Source: Bacteroides sp. (GTDB lineage Bacteria; Bacteroidota; Bacteroidia; Bacteroidales; Muribaculaceae). From it: a stretch of DNA of 64,000 nt. The notes beneath the pieces are model-generated. The model ran no database searches and was not told the origin of the DNA. It was given only the letters and a program-made list of their open reading frames with translations. The DNA is taken from positions 54,569 through 118,568 of the forward strand of contig JAAVDF010000025.1 of the NCBI GenBank assembly GCA_014801945.1. Direction: 5' to 3'. Position 1 is the stretch's first letter; each line of letters opens with the position of its first letter. Both the position numbers and the translations under genes were made by a program. Below are positions 18,691-27,838 of the stretch, in pieces.

Positions 18691-18698
18691 TAAATTTG
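18691..18698 (+). promoter_or_regulatory. -7 box for proS
   Basis: TAAATTTG matches TAnnTTTG, 81 bases before the proS ATG. Confidence 0.6.
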
Positions 18699-18779
18699 CA
18701 CCCTCCTCGACTCACCTCTATCACAGACTACGAAACTACAAAAAATCAAGAATATAATTTCTATACATTTCTTTATACA

Positions 18780-20261
18780 ATGGCAAAGGAACTAAAAGAT
18801 CTCACCAAGCGCAGTGAAGACTATTCAAAATGGTACAACGAACTTGTTGTAAAGGCTGATCTTGCCGAACAGAGTGCGGTGCGCGGCTGTATGGTGATCA
18901 AGCCCTATGGCTATGCCATCTGGGAAAAGATGCAGCAGACTCTCGACAAGATGTTTAAGGAAACCGGCGTGCAGAACGCATATTTTCCCCTACTCATTCC
19001 CAAATCGTTTCTTTGCCGCGAGGCCGAACATGTAGAAGGCTTTGCCAAAGAATGTGCTGTCGTCACCCACTATCGCCTGAAGAATGATCCTAACGGCAAT
19101 GGTGTGATTGTCGATCCCGACGCTCGTCTTGAGGAAGAACTTATCGTACGTCCGACTTCCGAGACAATCATCTGGGGCACATACAAGAACTGGATCCACA
19201 GTTACCGTGATCTTCCCCTGCTTTGCAACCAATGGGCCAATGTGATGCGTTGGGAAATGCGCACACGCATGTTCCTCCGTACAGCTGAATTCCTTTGGCA
19301 GGAAGGCCACTGTGCCCACGCCACAGCCGAGGAATCGGAAGCCCGCACAGTTCAGATGATCAACCTCTATGCAGACTTCGCTGAAAAATACATGGCCATG
19401 CCCGTTATCAAGGGTGTAAAGTCGGCCAACGAACGCTTTGCAGGCGCACTCAACACCTACACCATCGAGGCCATGATGCAGGACGGCAAGGCTCTTCAGT
19501 CAGGTACTTCACATAACCTCGGACAGAATTTTGCCAAAGCGTTTGATGTGACCTTCGTCAACAAGGATAACAAACCCGAATACGTGTGGGCCAATTCTTG
19601 GGGCGTATCGACCCGCCTCATGGGAGCTCTCATCATGACACACTCCGATGACAATGGCCTCGTGCTTCCTCCCCATCTCGCACCCATTCAGGTAGTAATT
19701 ATACCTATCTATAAGAACAGCGAGCAGCTTGCTGAAATTTCAGCTAAAGTTGAGCCTATCATCAACGAACTCCGCGCACTCGGTATCAGTGTCAAGTATG
19801 ATGACTCCGAGAACAAGCGTCCGGGCTTCAAGTTTGCCGACTACGAGCTTAAAGGCGTTCCTGTCCGTCTCGCTATCGGTGCTCGTGACATCGAAAACGG
19901 TACTGTCGAGGTGATGCGCCGCGACACTCTCGAAAAGCATGTTGCTCCCCTCGAAGGCATTGCCGGTTATGTTGCCAAACTTCTCGAAGAGATTCAGGAC
20001 AATATCTTCCAGAAGGCACTCAAGCATCGCGAATCAATGACCCGTACAGTCGATACATACGAGGAGTTCAAAGAAGAGATCGAAAAGGGTGGCTTCATCC
20101 TTGCCCACTGGGACGGAACTACCGAAACCGAGGAAAAAGTCAAGGAAGAGACCAAGGCTACTATCCGTTGCATTCCTTTGGATGGCGATGACACTCCCGG
20201 ATTCTGCATGGTGACAGGTAAGCCCTCGGCACGCCGCGTCATCTTCGCACGTAATTATTGA
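18780..20261 (+). CDS. proS: Proline--tRNA ligase (archaeal/eukaryotic type)
   Basis: 493 residues from ATG at 18780 ([20 protein letters not shown]); 28 more codons are open upstream but contain the promoter region. Charges tRNA-Pro with proline. Class II motifs: RPTSETIIW (motif 2 entry), [15 protein letters not shown], and [20 protein letters not shown] (motif 3 with the catalytic Arg). An anticodon-binding domain follows ([20 protein letters not shown]), and the C-terminal extension ends with RRVIFARNY, typical of the short ProS type 3 found in Bacteroidetes. There is no YbaK-type editing insert. Confidence 0.95.
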   Translation: MAKELKDLTKRSEDYSKWYNELVVKADLAEQSAVRGCMVIKPYGYAIWEKMQQTLDKMFKETGVQNAYFPLLIPKSFLCREAEHVEGFAKECAVVTHYRLKNDPNGNGVIVDPDARLEEELIVRPTSETIIWGTYKNWIHSYRDLPLLCNQWANVMRWEMRTRMFLRTAEFLWQEGHCAHATAEESEARTVQMINLYADFAEKYMAMPVIKGVKSANERFAGALNTYTIEAMMQDGKALQSGTSHNLGQNFAKAFDVTFVNKDNKPEYVWANSWGVSTRLMGALIMTHSDDNGLVLPPHLAPIQVVIIPIYKNSEQLAEISAKVEPIINELRALGISVKYDDSENKRPGFKFADYELKGVPVRLAIGARDIENGTVEVMRRDTLEKHVAPLEGIAGYVAKLLEEIQDNIFQKALKHRESMTRTVDTYEEFKEEIEKGGFILAHWDGTTETEEKVKEETKATIRCIPLDGDDTPGFCMVTGKPSARRVIFARNY

Positions 20262-20478
20262 TCTATACCTGATGGGAACGTCAATGATTGTTTTGACACC
20301 CCATCCTGAACCATATACTCATTCCCCTCTCTCCCATCCTTTCGGATGAAAAAATGTGTATGTATCCCGATATTGCAACATACATCGGAATCGGTGTGAG
20401 TCCGGAGAACTCTATATTTTATTAAGTTAAACAGCGTCCGCAGTGTGATATGATCTGATGATCAGCGCGGATTTTTGA

Positions 20479-20772
20479 TTGAATAAGAAAAAATTGGACA
20501 ACAAAGCATTTATCAGCCGTCTGTCAAAACGCCTCAACCGTGAACCGGCTGAGGTCACGACACTTGTCGAGGGGCTCAGCGTTATTATCCGGGAGGCAGG
20601 TTCTGAACTTGATTCCATCGCTGTTCCCGGATTCGGAACTTTCAAATCGACAAAGGAGGAAGAGAAAGTTGTGACTGACGAGGCTACCGGAGAGCGTAAG
20701 CTCTATCCTCCGATGATCACTATGGAGTTTCAACCCAGCATTGTACTTAGGAAAAAGTTAAGCCACAGATGA
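20479..20772 (+). CDS. HU/IHF-like DNA-binding protein
   Basis: 97 residues from TTG at 20479; a stop codon directly precedes it, and no ATG lies near the domain start. The HU/IHF pattern is visible: FISRLSKRLNREPAEVTTLV, a hinge of two helices, then VPGFGTFKSTKEE, the conserved G-F-GTF turn before the DNA-clasping arms, and EFQPSIVLRKKL at the end. It shares a 4-base ATGA overlap with the next gene, so the two are translationally coupled. As a small nucleoid protein it probably dimerises, possibly with the HU domain of its neighbour. Confidence 0.8.
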   Translation: MNKKKLDNKAFISRLSKRLNREPAEVTTLVEGLSVIIREAGSELDSIAVPGFGTFKSTKEEEKVVTDEATGERKLYPPMITMEFQPSIVLRKKLSHR

Positions 20773-22361
20773 ATCAGAAAATACCCTTCCACGAACTTTC
20801 AGCCCGCATCGCACTGGCCACAGGCATAGGAGCGGAAAGCGCGGAGCTGTTCGTCAAAAACTTCTTCGATCTGCTCTCTGAGGCACTGACAAGCGGTGAA
20901 AGCGTCCGCATCAAAGGTCTGGGAGCTTTCAATGTTACCGAAGCTGACGGAGAACGCAGTATTGAATTTTTGCCGGATAAGGAGATTAACGATACGATTA
21001 ACGCTCCATTCGCAATGTTTGAAGCTGTGAGCCTCAGTGACGACGTTTCTGACGAAATGCTGGCTGAGATTGAAAACGATGTTCAGATCGAAGCTCAAGC
21101 TCCTGTGACCGCGGATGAGACAAAAGTAACACCGACTTATGATCAATCCGTCACGATCGAACATGAAGTCCTGAATGATAGCGAGGAAACACCGGCAGAT
21201 ACAACAATCGGAACTGATACAGAGGAGGAAAACGGCACTGTGGCTGCTTCAGAACCGGAGACATTGACTGAACAGGTGATTGAGGATGAACCGTCCGAAC
21301 CGACTGAATCATCCGAACCTAATCAGACTGGTTCTACTGAATCATCTGAACTTAATCAGGTTACTTCCGAGGAAGCGACAGAGATTGTTGAAAAGGAATC
21401 TACCGATGTAGTCATCGCAACCCAAGCTCAACCTGAAACACCGGTGGCAGCCGTGGAAACCGAACCTGTGATTGAAGAAATCGTCGAAGAGGAGCAACAA
21501 CCTGCCGAAAAGGACGATGAACCGATTGCGGCGGAATCAGCAACCGTACAGTCGCAGCCCATCCCTACGCCTGTTCAATCTTTCGCTTCTCAACCTGCAG
21601 TACAGGAAGAGCCTGTTCAACCTACCGTTTCTAAAACTACCGTAGAGAAAGTTGCCACGCCTGAACCAGAGGTCGTGCAAAAAGAAACAGCTGAAGCTAT
21701 CAGCCACCCGATACCTCCGGTCAGACCGGTGGCAGAATTAGTGGAGGACGAGGAAGAATATGTAACTACAACCGCGGTCAAGACCAATGGAGGAGGGAAT
21801 TTATGGATCGGACTCATTGTCGGACTTATTGTAGGTCTCGCTCTCGGAGCGTGTGGTGTCTATCTTGCCATTGACAAGATCTTCCCGACCATGCACCAGT
21901 CATCCGTATTCAATGAAGAGGATTCAGCGGAAGCTGATGAGCTCTTTGATGCTATAATGTCTGATTCCGTTTCAGAGGAAGAGACAGTACCGACCGATAC
22001 CGTTGCTGCCGCCCCCTCTGAATCCACCCCTGAGGTTCAACCTGAACCAGCCCAAGAAGATGAGCCGAAACAGACTGATACCGCTCCTGCCACCGCGACC
22101 ACAGCTGCAACAATAACCGATACCGTCCGTCGTGGCTATCTCATCCATGATATGGCGAAGAAACATTACGGCAACAAGGATTTCTGGGTCTATATCTACG
22201 AGGAAAACAAATCAAAGATCGGAAATCCCAACAACATGCAGGCAGGTGTCGTACTTGTGATACCGCCTGCCGAAAAATACGGCATTTCCGCAAATGATCC
22301 TGAAAGCCTCCGTAAAGCCCGTGCCAAAGCCGGAGAAGTCCTGCGTAAATTCAGTAAATAA
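20769..22361 (+). CDS. HU-domain membrane protein with C-terminal LysM-like domain
   Basis: 530 residues in a three-part layout. Residues 1-90 are an HU/IHF-like domain (FHELSARIALATGIGAESAE, then RIKGLGAFNVTEADGER). Residues 95-340 are an acidic, Pro/Thr/Ser-rich linker with short repeats (ESSEPNQ, ESSELNQ) and many EP/TE pairs. Residues 345-369 form one transmembrane helix (LWIGLIVGLIVGLALGACGV). A second acidic linker leads to a LysM-like domain at 453-500 (GYLIHDMAKKHYGNKDFWVY, then ENKSKIGNPNNMQAGVVLVI). With the HU part in the cytosol and LysM outside, it could connect DNA to peptidoglycan. Function is inference; the topology is supported by the single helix. Confidence 0.8.
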   Translation: MNQKIPFHELSARIALATGIGAESAELFVKNFFDLLSEALTSGESVRIKGLGAFNVTEADGERSIEFLPDKEINDTINAPFAMFEAVSLSDDVSDEMLAEIENDVQIEAQAPVTADETKVTPTYDQSVTIEHEVLNDSEETPADTTIGTDTEEENGTVAASEPETLTEQVIEDEPSEPTESSEPNQTGSTESSELNQVTSEEATEIVEKESTDVVIATQAQPETPVAAVETEPVIEEIVEEEQQPAEKDDEPIAAESATVQSQPIPTPVQSFASQPAVQEEPVQPTVSKTTVEKVATPEPEVVQKETAEAISHPIPPVRPVAELVEDEEEYVTTTAVKTNGGGNLWIGLIVGLIVGLALGACGVYLAIDKIFPTMHQSSVFNEEDSAEADELFDAIMSDSVSEEETVPTDTVAAAPSESTPEVQPEPAQEDEPKQTDTAPATATTAATITDTVRRGYLIHDMAKKHYGNKDFWVYIYEENKSKIGNPNNMQAGVVLVIPPAEKYGISANDPESLRKARAKAGEVLRKFSK

Positions 22362-22527
22362 CGGATGCTTTGTAAAAATCAGCTCGGTTGTAGGACCTAC
22401 GTTTACGCCGGCCGAATCTCGCACCGTAATTAGCTGATTATCACATTGCCTTGCATTTCGGCCAGCGCAAGCGCAGAACCTAAAACCCGGAATTTATCCA
22501 TTCTGTCACAGCCTCTACCAGAAGATA

Positions 22528-22593
22528 AAAACAAGCCCTCTGACAGCCCTGTCGCACCACTGATTGCGATATGTAGGTCAGAGGGCTTGTTTT
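22528..22593 (+). terminator. Long-loop hairpin, probable terminator
   Basis: A 17-base perfect inverted repeat (22528-22544 and 22577-22593) with a 32-base loop, followed by a T-rich run. Likely ends the HU-LysM transcript or a short RNA made in this gap. Confidence 0.6.
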
Positions 22594-22681
22594 ATGCTTT
22601 TTTATATATCACATCCTATATGTTAAACGAAAAATAGCTAAAATTAACACACTTTTTTCACACAATAATTGTTGTTATTTA

Positions 22682-22689
22682 TAATTTTG
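22682..22689 (+). promoter_or_regulatory. -7 box for the moxR-bat operon
   Basis: TAATTTTG matches TAnnTTTG, 70 bases before the moxR start codon. It probably drives moxR through batE. Confidence 0.6.
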
Positions 22690-22759
22690 TACTTCAGTTA
22701 ATCACTGCAGATAGATAATTAAATTAACACAATACATACGAAATTTCACTTTTGAAATC

Positions 22760-23755
22760 ATGAGCGAGTCAGTAAATATCCGCGAACTCAACGACCTCGT
22801 AGCGGGAAAGAAAGACTTTATAAATCTCGTCACACGAGGGATGGATCAGACCATTGTCGGTCAGAAGCATTTGATCGATTCACTTCTCATCGCACTTCTC
22901 TCTAATGGCCATGTACTCCTTGAAGGTGTCCCCGGTCTTGCGAAAACTCTTGCCATCAAGACTCTCGCACAGATCATTGATGCTAAATACAGCCGTATCC
23001 AGTTCACTCCTGACCTTCTCCCTGCCGACGTCATCGGTACTATGATCTACAGCGTCCAGAAGGAGCAGTTCCAGATCAAACGTGGTCCTATTTTCGCCAA
23101 TTTCGTTCTCGCGGACGAAATCAACCGTGCCCCCGCAAAGGTTCAGAGCGCGCTGCTCGAAGCCATGCAGGAGCGTCAGGTGACAATTGGTGAGAAGACA
23201 TTCAAGCTCGACGAGCCCTTCCTCGTGATGGCTACACAGAACCCGATCGAACAGGAAGGTACCTATCCCCTCCCCGAAGCGCAGGTGGACCGTTTCCTCC
23301 TCAAAGTCATCATCGGCTATCCGACAAAGGAGGAAGAGAAACTCATCATCCGCCAAAACATCTCAGGCGAGAAAGTCGAAGTCCATCCCCTGCTTCATCC
23401 CTCGGAAATCATCGAGGTTCAGAAGATCGTCGAGAAAATCTATCTTGATGAAAAGATCGAACGTTATATCGTCGATATCGTGTTCGCTACACGTAATCCG
23501 GCCGACTATAACCTCAAGGATCTCGCCGGTATGATCAGCTTCGGTGCATCACCCCGTGCATCCATCGGTCTCGCAAAGGCAGCACGTGCCTACGCTTTCC
23601 TCCGCGGACGTGGCTATGTGATCCCTGAGGACGTGCGTGCGGTGTGTCATGATGTCCTCCGTCACCGTATCGGCCTCACATACGAAGCCGAGGCAAACAA
23701 TATCACTACCGATCAGGTTATATCTGAGATCCTCGATAAGGTCGAGGTGCCCTGA
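22760..23755 (+). CDS. MoxR-family AAA+ ATPase
   Basis: 331 residues. MoxR ATPases act as chaperones for VWA-domain partners. Walker A is LEGVPGLAKTLAIKT, Walker B is VLADEINRAPAKVQSALLEA, sensor 1 is VMATQNPIEQEGTYPLPEAQ, and sensor 2 lies in SFGASPRASIGLAKAARAYA. A C-terminal lid domain follows. It is the first gene of the bat (Bacteroides aerotolerance) cluster, followed by DUF58 and the VWA proteins BatA/BatB, the usual partners of MoxR. Confidence 0.95.
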   Translation: MSESVNIRELNDLVAGKKDFINLVTRGMDQTIVGQKHLIDSLLIALLSNGHVLLEGVPGLAKTLAIKTLAQIIDAKYSRIQFTPDLLPADVIGTMIYSVQKEQFQIKRGPIFANFVLADEINRAPAKVQSALLEAMQERQVTIGEKTFKLDEPFLVMATQNPIEQEGTYPLPEAQVDRFLLKVIIGYPTKEEEKLIIRQNISGEKVEVHPLLHPSEIIEVQKIVEKIYLDEKIERYIVDIVFATRNPADYNLKDLAGMISFGASPRASIGLAKAARAYAFLRGRGYVIPEDVRAVCHDVLRHRIGLTYEAEANNITTDQVISEILDKVEVP

Positions 23756-23789
23756 TCCTTGTTAACCCCTATCATTCCGAGTCCTCCCT

Positions 23790-24665
23790 ATGGAAGCCAA
23801 CGAACTACTTAAAAAAGTTAGAAAAATAGATATAAAGACGCGTGGTCTCTCCCAAAACATTTTTGCGGGAGAGTACCATACGGCTTTTAAAGGCCGAGGC
23901 ATGACCTTTTCGGAAGTCAGGGAATATCAGTATGGCGACGATGTGCGTGACATTGATTGGAATGTCACCGCGCGTCACAACCATCCGTATGTCAAGGTCT
24001 ATGAGGAAGAGCGTGAGCTGACGGTAATGCTTCTCATTGACGTGTCACGCAGCCGTCTCTTCGGAGCTGTCGGTGAAGAGAAGCGCGAAATGATCGCTGA
24101 AATAGCCGCTACTCTCGCCTACTCCGCCATCACCAACAATGACAAGATCGGTGTGATCTTCTTCTCGGACAAGATCGAGAAATTCATCCCTCCGAAAAAG
24201 GGAAAGAAACATATCCTTCTTATCATACGTGAGCTCCTCGACTTCACCCCCGAAAGCTCCGGTACGGACATCGGCGTGGCCCTGCGCTATTTCACCGATG
24301 CGCTGAAAAAACGTTGCACGACATTCGTGATCTCCGACTTCATTGACAGTCATGACTACACGCGTCAGCTTCAGGTGGCATGCAACAAACATGATATCAT
24401 AGCCATACAGGTCTATGATAAGCGTGATACCTCTCTCCCCGACGTCGGGCTGATGAGAGTGATGGATCTTGAAACCGGAGGCACACGTTGGGTGAACACG
24501 TCTTCTAAACATACCCGTCAGGCATACGGGAAATGGTGGTACGAACGCCAGCAGGCCATGATGGCCACCCTGAGCAAATGCCGTGTCGATCATGCCTCAA
24601 TTGCTACAGATGAAGACTTTGCCCGCTCGCTGATGGCACTGTTCAAAAATCGTGGTGTACGCTGA
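23790..24665 (+). CDS. DUF58 domain protein (VWA-like)
   Basis: 291 residues, without membrane segments. The DUF58 signature is present: GRGMTFSEVREYQYGDDVRD followed by IDWNVTARHNHPYVKVYEEE. A VWA-like fold with a MIDAS-like motif follows (MLLIDVSRSRLFGAV). DUF58 proteins are partners of MoxR ATPases. It lies 34 bases after moxR, followed by a 99-base gap before the next bat gene. Confidence 0.92.
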   Translation: MEANELLKKVRKIDIKTRGLSQNIFAGEYHTAFKGRGMTFSEVREYQYGDDVRDIDWNVTARHNHPYVKVYEEERELTVMLLIDVSRSRLFGAVGEEKREMIAEIAATLAYSAITNNDKIGVIFFSDKIEKFIPPKKGKKHILLIIRELLDFTPESSGTDIGVALRYFTDALKKRCTTFVISDFIDSHDYTRQLQVACNKHDIIAIQVYDKRDTSLPDVGLMRVMDLETGGTRWVNTSSKHTRQAYGKWWYERQQAMMATLSKCRVDHASIATDEDFARSLMALFKNRGVR

Positions 24666-24764
24666 AAAGATTCTCTATTTCACCCCACCTATCATATCGG
24701 CTTTTACATCTTCTCCTTATCAGGCCCTAACGGCTGTCATAAATAAAATATTCAATTCAAGTCT

Positions 24765-25766
24765 ATGCTTCGACCCCTACGCATACTTCTAATATGTCTC
24801 ACCGCCCTGTTAGGGACATCGGCTTTCGCACAGAATCCGAGCGTGAAACTAAGCCTTGATTCAGCATTCCTGCTGATGGGACGCACCACACCCCTGCATC
24901 TTGAGCTTGTCGCACCCGAAAATCCCGAAGGCCACCTTATTATCCCCAAGGATTCTATGTGTGACAAAGTCGAGATCCTCAAGCTTCTGAAAGCTGACAC
25001 AACCCAGCTCGGCAACGGCAGAATTGAAGTCAAACAGGACATCATACTCCAGTCGTTTGACTCCGGTGTCTATCGGATGAACCCGATAATGTATGTCGTG
25101 AACAACGATACTTTCCGCTCCAACCGTCTGGTGCTGAAAGTATATCCCGTAGAGGTTGATTCCCTTGAAACCATACATGACTATGCAGATGTGGCCGACA
25201 TTGACAGAAGTTTCATCGACTATCTCCCGGACTTCGTGGTTAACTATGGCCTGTGGATTCTTGCAGTAATAATCGTACTTGGCGGTGGTGCTTACGCATA
25301 TTACCTGCTCCGCAACCGCAAAAATCCGTTTGCACCGGTTGCGAAACCTGTTCCGCCATACGAGAAAGCGGTTGACGAGCTTAACCGTCTGCAGTCGGAG
25401 AAACTTTGCGAAAGCGGACGCGAAAAGGAATTCTATACCCGCCTCACCGATATTCTCCGCATCTATCTGCAGGGACGCTTCGGCATCAACGCTATGGAGA
25501 TGACATCCACACAGATCCGCAATACCATCAATGCGAACGAGGAGACGCGTCTCTCCAAGGAGAATATGGAACGTGTGCTTGAGACTGCCGACTTTGTCAA
25601 GTTTGCAAAGGTCCGTCCTCTCCCCGATGATAATATCCGCGCATTCAATTCAGCAATGCAGTTTGTCGAGGACACCAAACCGAAACCCGCACCTGCTGAG
25701 GATAGTGCCGTCGATATAGCTGACAACAATAAAAATGATAAAACCCAACCCAAAAACCATAATTAA
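24765..25766 (+). CDS. Bat-operon membrane protein, single-span
   Basis: 333 residues. Signal peptide MLRPLRILLICLTALLGTSA, a beta-rich periplasmic domain (LKLSLDSAFL-like VKLSLDSAFLLMGRTTPLHL), one transmembrane helix at about 164-187 (YGLWILAVIIVLGGGAYAYY), and a cytosolic helical tail (EKAVDELNRLQSEKLCESGR, EFYTRLTDILRIYLQGRFGI). The layout resembles the C-terminal half of BatD and DUF4381-like proteins, which sit at this place in bat operons. The tail is Pro/Asp/Asn-rich. Ends seven bases before batA. Precise role unknown. Confidence 0.75.
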   Translation: MLRPLRILLICLTALLGTSAFAQNPSVKLSLDSAFLLMGRTTPLHLELVAPENPEGHLIIPKDSMCDKVEILKLLKADTTQLGNGRIEVKQDIILQSFDSGVYRMNPIMYVVNNDTFRSNRLVLKVYPVEVDSLETIHDYADVADIDRSFIDYLPDFVVNYGLWILAVIIVLGGGAYAYYLLRNRKNPFAPVAKPVPPYEKAVDELNRLQSEKLCESGREKEFYTRLTDILRIYLQGRFGINAMEMTSTQIRNTINANEETRLSKENMERVLETADFVKFAKVRPLPDDNIRAFNSAMQFVEDTKPKPAPAEDSAVDIADNNKNDKTQPKNHN

Positions 25767-25772
25767 GCGACA

Positions 25773-26759
25773 ATGTTACTGGCAAACCCCGGATACCTTT
25801 GGCTGTTCCTGCTGTTCATACCGCTGATAGCATGGTACATCTATAAACAGCGTTCACTCTTCGCTTCGATGGAGGTCTCGACTGTGTCGGCTTTCGGTAA
25901 AGCACCGCGATCGCTCCTCGCTTCGATGCGCCACATTCTCTTTATTCTCCAGCTCGCAGCAATAGGCTGTGTGATCATGGTTCTTGCACGTCCTCAGACA
26001 CGTGACTCATGGAACACATCGAGCGTCGAGGGTACGGACATCGTGATCGCAATGGACATATCGACCAGTATGTTGGCGCGCGATTTCAAACCTGACCGTT
26101 TTGAAGCAGCCAAGGATGTGGCTGCGAAATTCGTGGCCGGTCGTGAGGGCGATAATATCGGAGTGGTTATTTTTGCAGCAGAAAGCTTCACAGCAATCCC
26201 GATGACTACTGACCGTTCGCTCATAGCCAACTACATAGGCGACATAAAGATGGGTATGCTTCAGGACGGCACAGCCATCGGTGACGGTCTTGCGACTTCC
26301 ATCAACCGTATCAAGGACGGTAAGGCAAAATCCAAGAGCATCATCCTCCTCACGGACGGTTCGAACAATACCGGCAACGTAGCCCCGATAACCGCAGCTG
26401 AAATTGCAAAGCAACTCGGCATCAAAGTCTATACGATAGGCATCGGCACAAACGGCACCGCTCCCTATCCGCAAGAAAACATGTTCGGTCGTATCGAATA
26501 TGTTAACCTCCCGGTAGTAATTGACGAAGCCACACTTAAAACTATTGCCGAGACCACAGGCGGAAAATATTTCCGCGCAACAGGCAATAATGTGCTGAAG
26601 GATGTATTCGCAGAAATTGACCGTCTTGAAAAGACCAAAATGGATCTAAGGAACTTCACAAGCACCGAGGATGATTATCTCCCGTGGGCCATCGCGGCTC
26701 TCAGTCTCTTCGGCCTTGCAGTCCTCCTCCGCTACACAGTTTTCAGGACCATTCCCTAA
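25773..26759 (+). CDS. batA: BatA, VWA-domain membrane protein
   Basis: 328 residues. N-terminal membrane helices (LLANPGYLWLFLLFIPLIAW and a second at about 50-70), a VWA domain with the MIDAS motif IAMDISTSMLARDFKPDRF (DxSxS), LLTDGSNNTG for the later metal contacts, and a C-terminal membrane helix (WAIAALSLFGLAVLLRYTVF). In Bacteroides fragilis the bat genes were linked to oxygen tolerance; the molecular role is unresolved. It is followed 11 bases later by batB. Confidence 0.92.
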   Translation: MLLANPGYLWLFLLFIPLIAWYIYKQRSLFASMEVSTVSAFGKAPRSLLASMRHILFILQLAAIGCVIMVLARPQTRDSWNTSSVEGTDIVIAMDISTSMLARDFKPDRFEAAKDVAAKFVAGREGDNIGVVIFAAESFTAIPMTTDRSLIANYIGDIKMGMLQDGTAIGDGLATSINRIKDGKAKSKSIILLTDGSNNTGNVAPITAAEIAKQLGIKVYTIGIGTNGTAPYPQENMFGRIEYVNLPVVIDEATLKTIAETTGGKYFRATGNNVLKDVFAEIDRLEKTKMDLRNFTSTEDDYLPWAIAALSLFGLAVLLRYTVFRTIP

Positions 26760-26770
26760 ATAACTTCTCT

Positions 26771-27838
26771 ATGATCTCGTTTGCATATCCACATTTATTA
26801 TATCTGCTGTTCCTGCTCCCGGTAGTAGCCGCTCTATTTATCTGGGCACGTTACACACGTCGCCGTAAACTTGCGCGCTACGGACGTCCGGAAGTGATCG
26901 AGGCCCTTATGCCTGAGGTGTCAAAATATATGCCTTGGGTCAAGATGGTCCTGTCACTCCTTGTCATTGCGGCAATGGTGTTCATGATAGCTCGTCCACG
27001 TGCCACTGGCGGCCTCGAACCGGACGCTTCAGAGACCAAGACTTCACGAGGTATCGAAGTGATGGTCTGTCTGGACGTATCGAACTCAATGCTTGCATCA
27101 ACCACGGATGATGATAATGGTATCAGCCGTCTGCAGCGCGCCAAACACATCCTTGAGAAGCTCATCGACAAGATGACAAATGACAAGGTGGGTCTTATCG
27201 TGTTTGCCGGAGATGCCTACACACAGCTCCCAATAACCTCGGACTATATATCCGCCAAAATGTTCCTTAACGGAATCACGACAGATATGGTGCCTACTCA
27301 GGGAACTGCCATCGGTTCTGCTCTTGAAATGGCCATGAATTCATTCACTCCGACGGATGATATGGGCAAAGCCATTGTGGTGATCACGGATGGCGAGAAC
27401 TTTGAAGATAATGCGGTCGAGGCTGCAAAACGTGCGGCGAGTGCAGGTATTCAGGTCGATGTCATCGGTCTCGGAACTACTAAAGGCGCACGCATCCCTA
27501 TCGGAAAGGGAACATACATGATCAACCCTATGACAGGCGAAGAAGTAGTGACACGTCACGACGAGGAGACCGCCGCACAGATTGCAAAGGCCGGAAACGG
27601 TATCTATGTCAACGGTGCATCCAATTCAGCCATTACAGCCATAGATGAAAAGATGGATGAACTTGAGCAGGGTGATTTCGAGCGCAAATCATTCTCACCG
27701 GCGAGCGAACAGTTCCCTATCTTTGCCTTCATTACCCTGATTTTGCTCGTCATCTACTCCATCACCGTCACCCGCAAGATCTCTTGGCTCAAGAGATATC
27801 GTTTCTTCACTAAAGAAGAGGAAGGAGACAAAAAATGA
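26771..27838 (+). CDS. batB: BatB, VWA-domain membrane protein
   Basis: 355 residues from ATG at 26771; the frame is open 29 codons upstream inside batA, but MISFAYPHLLYLLFLLPVVA is the proper membrane start. MIDAS motif is MVCLDVSNSMLAS (DxSxS), with VITDGENFEDNA further on. Two N-terminal membrane helices and one C-terminal helix (FAFITLILLVIYSITVTRKI). Sister of BatA, with which it likely associates in the membrane. It overlaps batC by four bases. Confidence 0.92.
   Translation: MISFAYPHLLYLLFLLPVVAALFIWARYTRRRKLARYGRPEVIEALMPEVSKYMPWVKMVLSLLVIAAMVFMIARPRATGGLEPDASETKTSRGIEVMVCLDVSNSMLASTTDDDNGISRLQRAKHILEKLIDKMTNDKVGLIVFAGDAYTQLPITSDYISAKMFLNGITTDMVPTQGTAIGSALEMAMNSFTPTDDMGKAIVVITDGENFEDNAVEAAKRAASAGIQVDVIGLGTTKGARIPIGKGTYMINPMTGEEVVTRHDEETAAQIAKAGNGIYVNGASNSAITAIDEKMDELEQGDFERKSFSPASEQFPIFAFITLILLVIYSITVTRKISWLKRYRFFTKEEEGDKK

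Larger units (their letters stand above)
22362..22759. other. Gene-free stretch with hairpins before moxR
   Basis: 398 bases without a convincing gene. It holds an 8-base inverted repeat AATCAGCT/AGCTGATT (22377-22384 and 22432-22439) around a short GTAG-GAC-CTAC hairpin, a strong long-loop hairpin at 22528-22593, and the moxR promoter box at 22682-22689. A 63-codon frame at 22446-22637 runs through the hairpin and looks non-coding. Confidence 0.5.

Noticed and set aside
20390-20420. Riboswitch-like GGTGTGAGTCCGGAGAACT segment
   Set aside because: Resembles part of a cobalamin riboswitch box, but no matching stems or cobalamin-related gene lies downstream (HU-like gene instead).
22377-22439. 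Possible tRNA
   Set aside because: The closing stem and a short hairpin are present, but no T-loop GTTCRA box, anticodon arm or CCA end can be placed.
22446-22637. 63-codon frame in the gap before moxR
   Set aside because: Runs through the strong hairpin 22528-22593 and has no homology-like pattern or start context.
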